DNA of 44,673 nt from a virus: positions 1 to 44,673 of IMG/VR virus record IMGVR_UViG_3300042476_000112; one strand, 5' to 3'. A program made the translations under genes and the position numbers. The notes below the pieces were generated by a model. The model saw only the letters and a program-made list of their open reading frames with translations, did not search any database and was not told where the DNA came from. How positions within the stretch are numbered: the stretch's first letter is position 1; the number at the start of each line of letters is the position of its first letter. This document shows positions 40,031-44,673 of this stretch, piece after piece.

Positions 40031-41761
40031 ATGGATACTTTAACAGCCCTTAAAAGCGATTTTAAGATCTTTCTTCAAGCTCTATGGAGTCAATTAGATC
40101 TTCCTTCCCCAACACGAGCACAATACGCCATTGCTGACTACCTTCAACACGGTCCAAAACGACTACAGATCCAAGCCTTTCGTGGAGTCGGTAAGAGCTG
40201 GATTACTGGTGCCTTTGTGCTTTGGACTCTATTCAATAACCCAGAGAAGAAGATCATGATTATCTCCGCCTCAAAAGAGCGTGCAGATAACATGTCCATC
40301 TTTCTTCAGAAGCTGATCATTGAAACCCCGTGGCTAAGCCATCTCAGACCGAAGTCGGATGATGCCCGGTGGTCTCGCATTAGCTTTGATGTCAACTGCT
40401 CTCCTCACCAAGCACCATCAGTTAAGTCAGTTGGAATCACGGGTCAGCTAACTGGTTCTCGTGCAGACCTGATGATTCTCGATGACATCGAAGTACCTGG
40501 TAACTCGATGACCGAGATGATGCGGGAGAAGCTTCTACAGCTCTGTACAGAAGCTGAGTCTATCTTAACACCAAAGAAAGATAGTCGTATCATGTTTCTA
40601 GGTACACCCCAAACTACCTTTACCATTTACCGTAAGTTAGCAGAACGTAACTACAAACCATTCGTTTGGCCAGCACGTTACCCACGTAAATTATCTAACT
40701 ACGAAGGACTTCTTGCACCTCAAGTACAGGAAGACATCGAAGGTGGTATTGAACCTTGGGCAGTAACAGACCCCGATCGCTTCTCTAACGAAGACCTGGT
40801 AGAACGTGAAGCATCCATGGGTCGTAGTAACTTCATGCTTCAGTTCATGTTGGACACTAGCTTGAGTGATGCTGAGAAGTTCCCACTTAAAATGCAAGAC
40901 CTAATCATTACAGCAGTTAACCCTAAGGAATGCCCTGATGCTGTTGTCTGGTGTAGTGATCCCAGTAATGTCATTAAAGACCTACCAACTGTTGGTCTAC
41001 CGGGAGACTACTTCTACTCACCACAGATTATGCAAGGTGATTGGTTACCATACACCGAAACAATCTGCTCAGTAGACCCCTCTGGTAGAGGTACAGATGA
41101 AACAGCAGCTTCCTTCCTCTCTCAACGTAATGGTTTCATCTATCTCCATGAAGTACGTGCTTACCAAGACGGTTATAGCGACGCTACCTTACTAGACATC
41201 CTTAGAGGTTGTAAGAAGTACGGTGTTACTAAACTTCTTATTGAGACAAACTTTGGTGATGGTATTGTCGGTGAACTCTTTAAAAAACACCTTCAACAAA
41301 CCAAACAAGCAATAGACATCGAAGAAGTACGTGCCAATGTTCGTAAAGAAGACCGAATCATTGATACTCTTGAACCTATTCTAAATCAACATAAACTAAT
41401 TGTCAATAGAGCAGTTGTTGAATGGGACTTTAACTCCAATAAAGACGCAGCGCCTGAAACACGACTTCTATATATGCTCTTCTATCAGATGAGCCGTATG
41501 TGTCGTGAAAAGGGTGCAGTAAGACATGATGATAGACTTGATTCCTTAGCTCAAGGTGTTAAATACTTCACAGATGCTCTTGCTATTTCAGCTTATGAGA
41601 CAGTCAAACTACGTAAGCAAGAAGACTGGAATGATCTTCAAGAAGCTTGGTTAGATGATCCCCAAGCAGCTGCTTCTCATATGGCATTTGGATTCAATTT
41701 AGACCAACGTAGACAAGCAAGACAACTAGCCGGTAAAAGTTCAGTCCCCACCTGGGTTTAA
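40031..41761 (+). CDS. terL: Terminase large subunit (T7 gp19-like)
   Basis: 576 aa (T7 gp19 is 586). ATPase domain: Walker A FRGVGKSW at residues 50-57 and Walker B LMILDDIEVPG (Asp151, Asp152, Glu154). Nuclease domain begins near residue 350 with CSVDPSGRGTDET (metal-binding Asp) and continues to RHDDRLDSLAQG. It drives packaging and cuts the concatemer. Separated from the small subunit by a basic protein and two HNH-type proteins. Followed by a structured 246-base gap. Confidence 0.96.
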   Translation: MDTLTALKSDFKIFLQALWSQLDLPSPTRAQYAIADYLQHGPKRLQIQAFRGVGKSWITGAFVLWTLFNNPEKKIMIISASKERADNMSIFLQKLIIETPWLSHLRPKSDDARWSRISFDVNCSPHQAPSVKSVGITGQLTGSRADLMILDDIEVPGNSMTEMMREKLLQLCTEAESILTPKKDSRIMFLGTPQTTFTIYRKLAERNYKPFVWPARYPRKLSNYEGLLAPQVQEDIEGGIEPWAVTDPDRFSNEDLVEREASMGRSNFMLQFMLDTSLSDAEKFPLKMQDLIITAVNPKECPDAVVWCSDPSNVIKDLPTVGLPGDYFYSPQIMQGDWLPYTETICSVDPSGRGTDETAASFLSQRNGFIYLHEVRAYQDGYSDATLLDILRGCKKYGVTKLLIETNFGDGIVGELFKKHLQQTKQAIDIEEVRANVRKEDRIIDTLEPILNQHKLIVNRAVVEWDFNSNKDAAPETRLLYMLFYQMSRMCREKGAVRHDDRLDSLAQGVKYFTDALAISAYETVKLRKQEDWNDLQEAWLDDPQAAASHMAFGFNLDQRRQARQLAGKSSVPTWV

Positions 41762-41785
41762 GGGCAATCCGCCCCGTATACAGGG
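41762..41785 (+). repeat. 24-base palindromic element, copy 2 (after large terminase)
   Basis: GGGCAATCCG-C-CCCGTATACAGGG starts on the base after the terL stop and matches 2638-2661 at 23 of 24 positions. The stem CCCC-GTATACA-GGGG (41772-41786) keeps the pairing of copy 1 by a double change. Being non-coding here, its conservation cannot come from a shared protein sequence. Confidence 0.7.
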
Positions 41786-41814
41786 GAAGGGAAGGGTGGA
41801 CCCAACTCCTGCGG

Positions 41815-41863
41815 GAGGAATAATCCAAGACAAACAAGTTGTCTTGTTCTATTCCTCTCTTTA
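41815..41863 (+). terminator. Two-part stem-loop after terL, probable terminator or processing site
   Basis: GAGGAATA (41815-41822) pairs with TATTCCTC (41850-41857). Inside it AAGACAA (41827-41833) pairs with TTGTCTT (41839-41845), with a 4x4 internal loop and a 5-base apical loop. TCTTTATTT follows. Together with the 24-base element and another small hairpin (CTCC-TGCG-GGAG, 41806-41817, mutually exclusive with this stem) it fills the 246-base gap to 42008. I see no gene there. Confidence 0.55.
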
Positions 41864-42007
41864 TTTAATGAACAGTGAGGGAACAAAAGACCAAAGACAA
41901 AGATCTCCCTCTTGGTTCATTCATCTACTCTACTGACTGAATCTTGTGAGTACTGATTCTCCCAATCCTTCTGAATCCTGTCACTACTTATACTACTGTA
42001 TGCAACA

Positions 42008-42199
42008 ATGAGTAGAACATATCGTAAGCAACCAGTACGTAATCAGTTCCGTCACCCACATACACATAACGAACGTAAGCAACAATGTGATACTTATAAC
42101 GATACTCAATATACGGTAAGTACTAGGAATCGTTATATCCCTACAGCATACGACGATATCACTGCTACATCCATCTACCAAAACGATTACCACCAATGA
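42008..42199 (+). CDS. Small conserved protein upstream of thyX (63 aa)
   Basis: The product begins MSRTYRKQPVRNQFRHPHTHNERKQ in tone and ends IPTAYDDITATSIYQNDYHQ; basic N-terminus, acidic/aromatic C-terminus. I recall small proteins with MSRTYRK...THNERKQ and RNRxIPTAYDD parts in many cyanophages. Overlaps the thyX start by 4 bases. TATACTAC at 41989-41996 just upstream could be a -10 box but has no good -35. Confidence 0.75.
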   Translation: MSRTYRKQPVRNQFRHPHTHNERKQQCDTYNDTQYTVSTRNRYIPTAYDDITATSIYQNDYHQ

Positions 42200-42828
42200 C
42201 AGTATCACTTATCCATTCCACCAAAGATGGTGATGACCTTATTGCCTATATGGCACGTGTTTCTAACCCAGCTAATCAAAACACTAAAGATAGTGCTCGT
42301 TTAATTAGCTACCTTATTAAGCATAACCACTGGTCACCGTTTGAAATGGTGAACATGTGTGTAGAAATTGAGACAACACGTAGTATTGCAGCACAAATCA
42401 TTCGACATAGGTCCTTTAGCTTCCAGGAGTTTAGTCAACGGTATGCACAAGTAGTTGGTGAACCCGTCCTGCCTCAACTACGCAGGCAAGATACTAAGAA
42501 CCGACAGAATAGCATTGATGATCTAGATAGCATGGAGGTTACTTACTTACAACAACAGATTGTTGATCACTTTGATGAAGGTGTAGCACTGTATGGAAAA
42601 TTGCTGGAAGCTGGGGTAGCCAAGGAATGTGCCCGTGAAGTGCTGCCATTAGCAACGCCTACTAAGCTTTATATGAATGGTACTCTGCGGTCCTGGATAC
42701 ACTATTGTAACCTTCGGTGTGGGAATGGTACACAACTGGAACACAAGCGTATTGCAGAGGCTTGTAGAGGTCTTATACAGCAGTCCTTTCCTAATACGTA
42801 TAAGGCTGTGTTCTCTATTTCCGAATAA
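42196..42828 (+). CDS. thyX: Flavin-dependent thymidylate synthase
   Basis: 210 aa. The ThyX signature RHRx7S is exact: Arg70-His71-Arg72 ... Ser80 (RHRSFSFQEFSQRYA). C-terminal motif RSWIHYCNLRCGNGTQLEH matches the substrate-binding helix. Makes dTMP from dUMP using FAD, methylene-THF and NADPH, raising thymidine supply together with the phage ribonucleotide reductase. Located at the end of the late region and directly before the large non-coding region. ATG in a 4-base overlap with the preceding gene. Confidence 0.96.
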   Translation: MTVSLIHSTKDGDDLIAYMARVSNPANQNTKDSARLISYLIKHNHWSPFEMVNMCVEIETTRSIAAQIIRHRSFSFQEFSQRYAQVVGEPVLPQLRRQDTKNRQNSIDDLDSMEVTYLQQQIVDHFDEGVALYGKLLEAGVAKECAREVLPLATPTKLYMNGTLRSWIHYCNLRCGNGTQLEHKRIAEACRGLIQQSFPNTYKAVFSISE

Positions 42829-42848
42829 CGAATAGGGGTCGTTAGTTT

Positions 42849-42876
42849 TTAACAGAAATTTCTTAAGCCTTATACT
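42849..42876 (+). promoter_or_regulatory. Sigma70-like promoter of the non-coding region
   Basis: TTAACA (42849-42854, 5/6 to TTGACA), a 16-base spacer, TATACT (42871-42876, 5/6 to TATAAT). It lies 20 bases after thyX and points into the structured region, with transcription expected to begin near 42883. The 11-mer TATACTACGCT at 42871-42881 recurs at 43676-43686. Confidence 0.6.
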
Positions 42877-42882
42877 ACGCTG

Positions 42883-43750
42883 AAGCAGCGACGCAGACCC
42901 CCATAGGGGTACCCCCGGATCACACGTGCACACACCCGGGGGCAGGCACATGTACGCACCTGAGGGCGTGTAGACGCAGCCACTACGCAGCCACGCACAC
43001 ATACACATACCTACAGATGCACACGAGGAGTGGACAATAGTACAACTGTCCTACCTACCAATCTCAAACATCTGTAGCAATTCTCAATAGCTAACCTTAT
43101 TGAGAACCCAGTGATACCAATGGATCACAGCGAAACACTGTACCATAAGCAACCCTGATAACCACTGCAACAACAAGGATCAGGCTGTACTATGTGCCAC
43201 TCTCTCCAACTGTCCACCAACCATCGCTGCTAGGCTAAACCCATACTCTTCTTTGAATGTTGAGAGTATCTCGACTCTCCCTGTTAAGGGTGAGGAGAGT
43301 CTCGAAACTTCAACCAGAAGAGATGAGAGCCACCGACAACTGAATACGGCAAGCAGCCCTTGGCACTGTGCCACCTGACAAGCCGACCACTCCCTCCCTC
43401 AAACCAGCCACCCTGGCTTTAGGATGGCAAAGCACCTGGAAAACTGAAGAGCCAAGGCTGAGTAGGACCACGGGTCACTGCCGCCACCAAGCTGCCGAGC
43501 TAGTGCCAACTAGCGTTGCCGGGACTCCAGCTGGTGGGTTAGGGTACACTCCTTAGGTGCCAGCCGTGCCACGCCGAGAAGGGTTAGCACACCAAGCGCC
43601 GAGCCACAGGCGCAGACATAAATTAGATCATGGCCGCCCGGATAGAGCCTAAGCCTCTGCTATGCCCTGATGAGGTATACTACGCTTAGGTCATCATGAG
43701 TCTGATACTGAGGTGGAAGCGATACTCAGAGACTCACCAATCCACTTGCC
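42883..43750 (+). ncRNA. Large structured non-coding RNA (about 870 nt), GOLLD-like in size and context
   Basis: No credible ORF occurs between 42829 and 43758. Perfect or near-perfect stems read by eye: 42897-42901/42906-42910; 42912-42918/42936-42942; 42966-42969/42974-42977; 43011-43019/43069-43077 enclosing 43032-43036/43047-43051; 43081-43089/43098-43106; 43111-43115/43124-43128; 43154-43159/43179-43184; 43243-43249/43263-43269; 43273-43280/43294-43301; 43406-43410/43414-43418; 43499-43504/43509-43514; 43530-43534/43560-43564; 43596-43600/43609-43613; 43648-43654/43684-43690 enclosing 43661-43666/43674-43679; 43697-43703/43730-43736 enclosing 43708-43712/43725-43729. A pseudoknot joins 43253-43261 with 43306-43313. 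G+C is visibly higher than in genes. Ends are estimates; function unknown. GOLLD RNAs are phage-encoded, of similar length and complexity, but homology is not shown. Confidence 0.65.
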
Positions 43751-43758
43751 TTTTAATT

Positions 43759-43998
43759 ATGTTCAGCTTCAACGTTACCAACCGTACTTCCGGTGCTATC
43801 GATTGTCTGCTTGTTGATCCTACCCGTGGCACTGCTTGTGTCGTATTCAAGAATGGGTATAGCTACGCTTACCTCAACGTAAGCCGTCGTGCTATTCTCA
43901 ACCTGCTTGCTAACAAGAATATGAGCCTAGGTTTCTGGGTTAATGAGAACCTGGTCAACGCTAAGCGTACCTTCGAATGCTCACTGAACTACGCTTGA
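43759..43998 (+). CDS. Small KTSC-like protein (79 aa)
   Basis: ATG 43759 (the longer in-frame start at 43696 would run through a hairpin of the non-coding RNA). The product contains VFKNGYSYAYLNVSRRAILNLL followed by MSLGFWVNENL, resembling the KTSC-domain pattern of G-x-x-Y-x-Y-x-x-V...S-x-G. The family is found near phage early genes and single-stranded DNA functions, role unclear. First gene after the non-coding RNA, with early-type codons. Confidence 0.65.
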   Translation: MFSFNVTNRTSGAIDCLLVDPTRGTACVVFKNGYSYAYLNVSRRAILNLLANKNMSLGFWVNENLVNAKRTFECSLNYA

Positions 43999-44021
43999 TT
44001 AGCACTCGTTAGTTACACTCT

Positions 44022-44063
44022 CCCATCACTTACGATGGGTTTCTGTAGCTTACACATAGCTAC
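44022..44063 (+). terminator. Terminator-like hairpin followed by a second hairpin
   Basis: CCCATC-ACTTAC-GATGGG (44022-44039) then TTTCT, followed by GTAGCT-TACACAT-AGCTAC (44045-44063). The first has the build of a weak intrinsic terminator. The same two-hairpin order, with a shared TTTCTGTAGC junction, recurs at 44407-44448. Confidence 0.55.
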
Positions 44064-44086
44064 TTGTACATTCGCTTTACACAAAC

Positions 44087-44395
44087 ATGACGATGCATGA
44101 TGCATTGACTGCACGCTTCACTGATGCAGATGAGATCAAGGACGTAGCTATGTATGGCTGCTCTGGTGGTGTCTCTGGGTTTATCTGGTACTCTGAGAAT
44201 GAGAAGTTCTTCGATGAGTATGAGGATGAGATCTATGATTACCTCAACGATTGCGAGATGTCGATGAAAGATTTCGTACACTCTGGCTCTACCATTTCTT
44301 CACTCAAGAATGATATGGTGTGGGCTGTTGTTGAGGCATGGTGTTATGCCCAACACGCTGTTAATGAGATGGAAGCCGAAGCAGTGGCTGCCTGA
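44087..44395 (+). CDS. Early conserved hypothetical protein (102 aa)
   Basis: The product has MYGCSGGVSGFIWYSENEKFF followed by an acidic helix (DEYEDEIYDYLNDCEM). I recall phage proteins with a HGCxGGVSGxIYY...EEEIW pattern (a DUF family), function unknown. Preceded by the double hairpin and followed by a terminator, so it may be an independently controlled early gene. Confidence 0.75.
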   Translation: MTMHDALTARFTDADEIKDVAMYGCSGGVSGFIWYSENEKFFDEYEDEIYDYLNDCEMSMKDFVHSGSTISSLKNDMVWAVVEAWCYAQHAVNEMEAEAVAA

Positions 44396-44406
44396 TGTCT
44401 ACACTT

Positions 44407-44448
44407 AGGGATCATACACTGATCCTTTTCTGTAGCCCTCAAGCTACA
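44407..44448 (+). terminator. Intrinsic terminator plus second hairpin
   Basis: GGATCA-TACAC-TGATCC (44409-44425) followed by TTTTC, a good intrinsic terminator right after the gene ending at 44395. Then TGTAGC-CCTCAA-GCTACA (44431-44448) forms a second hairpin, as in the pair at 44022-44063. CAATTGTT after it also appears before the first gene of the window (13-style position 10-17). Confidence 0.7.
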
Positions 44449-44467
44449 ATTGTTTACCCAATTGATT

Positions 44468-44635
44468 ATGCTTTACCAAGTTAACTATAACCGTGGATAC
44501 AACACACCAATGTGTGCCACTGAGTATGTACATGCCGACTCATATGATGAGGCATGGGTAATGGGTGATTGCAAGGCAATATACCCTGAACAAGTGTTTG
44601 ATGTTTATCCCATCAACGACGCAGCTAGTGTATAG
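44468..44635 (+). CDS. Early small hypothetical protein (55 aa)
   Basis: ATG 44468; the product MLYQVNYNRGYNTPM... contains YVHADSYDEAWVMGDCKAIYPE and ends PINDAASV. The aromatic/acidic composition matches the small early proteins at 32-1828. The longer start (44450) would overlap the hairpin. Function unknown. Confidence 0.6.
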   Translation: MLYQVNYNRGYNTPMCATEYVHADSYDEAWVMGDCKAIYPEQVFDVYPINDAASV

Positions 44636-44639
44636 TTAG

Positions 44640-44672
44640 CGTTCACACTATGTGATCACTAACGTTCACACT
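44640..44672 (+). repeat. Short direct repeat with hairpin at the right edge
   Basis: CGTTCACACT occurs at 44640-44649 and 44663-44672. Between them TCACA-CTA-TGTGA (44643-44655) is a hairpin, enclosed by GTTAG (44635-44639)/CTAAC (44659-44663). Too short to call a terminal repeat; may be a leader or operator of the early gene that continues at position 1. Confidence 0.4.
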
Positions 44673-44673
44673 C

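Noticed and set aside
43368-43556. 62-codon plus-strand ORF inside the non-coding region
   Set aside because: GTG start with no ribosome binding site, Pro/Thr-rich translation unlike phage proteins, and it runs through several stable stems of the proposed RNA.
43661-43720. CTGATGAGG at 43667-43675 as a hammerhead ribozyme core
   Set aside because: The needed GAAA partner and three-stem layout are not found around it; the segment is better explained as the loop of TATGCC/GGTATA.
42829-43758. tRNA, tmRNA, RNase P RNA or group I intron in the non-coding region
   Set aside because: No T-arm pattern (GGTTCRA..CC), no CCA end, no tmRNA or RNase P core motifs recognised, and thyX just upstream is intact, so no intron is needed.
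44395-44484. 29-codon ORF starting at the TGATG after 44395
   Set aside because: It coincides with two stable hairpins and a terminator and has no motif; the terminator explains the sequence better.
1-44673. CRISPR arrays, insertion sequences, transposases
   Set aside because: No spaced direct repeats or transposase genes were seen; the only tandem repeats are in the tail fiber coding sequence.

Overview
The window is an essentially complete, circularly drawn genome of a T7-like podovirus (Autographiviridae type) that infects cyanobacteria. Every gene I can support lies on the + strand. The order is that of T7-like cyanophages: early small genes, single-subunit RNA polymerase, replication genes, nucleotide metabolism, head genes, tail and internal core genes, tail fiber, lysis, terminase. 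Host-derived photosynthesis genes (psbA, a high-light-inducible protein) sit between scaffold and capsid, as in marine cyanopodoviruses. A likely NblA homologue (phycobilisome degradation adaptor) suggests a phycobilisome-containing host such as Synechococcus or Cyanobium rather than Prochlorococcus.

Layout. 1-1829: ten tightly packed small early genes. 1829-9915: T7-type replication set (RNA polymerase, ssDNA-binding protein, endonuclease I, primase-helicase, a family A DNA polymerase split into exonuclease and polymerase ORFs, 5'-3' exonuclease). 9812-12728: metabolic cassette of heavily overlapping genes (NblA-like, DUF3310, MazG-like) followed by a minimal class I ribonucleotide reductase pair. 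12887-20821: head module (unknown 336-aa protein, portal, scaffold, hli, small basic proteins, an RlpA-like protein, psbA, capsid, three small post-capsid proteins), closed by an intrinsic terminator in the position of T7 Tphi. 20882-35101: tail tubular proteins A and B, three internal core proteins and a mosaic tail fiber with a self-cleaving S74 chaperone. 35183-36040: a tyrosine integrase in an unusual place, after the tail fiber, behind its own sigma70-like promoter. 36040-38199: lysis and unknown genes (two-domain endolysin, small membrane proteins). 38192-41761: small terminase, basic protein, two HNH-type proteins, large terminase. 42008-42828: small protein and thyX.

From 42829 to 43758 there is a ~930-base stretch with no credible protein gene. 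It starts with a good sigma70-type promoter and holds more than a dozen perfect stem-loops, including a pseudoknot. I read it as a very large structured non-coding RNA and consider it the most interesting element here; its size, complexity and phage context recall GOLLD-class RNAs, but I cannot show homology. The last 900 bases return to early-type small genes separated by paired hairpins, and these join naturally onto the early genes at position 1. The sequence is therefore probably a circularised assembly whose real linear ends lie elsewhere, perhaps near the non-coding region.

Other notable points: a 24-base palindromic element present twice (inside the RNA polymerase gene and just after the large terminase) with a compensatory base-pair change, and a nrdB homologue that keeps all metal ligands but lacks the radical tyrosine.
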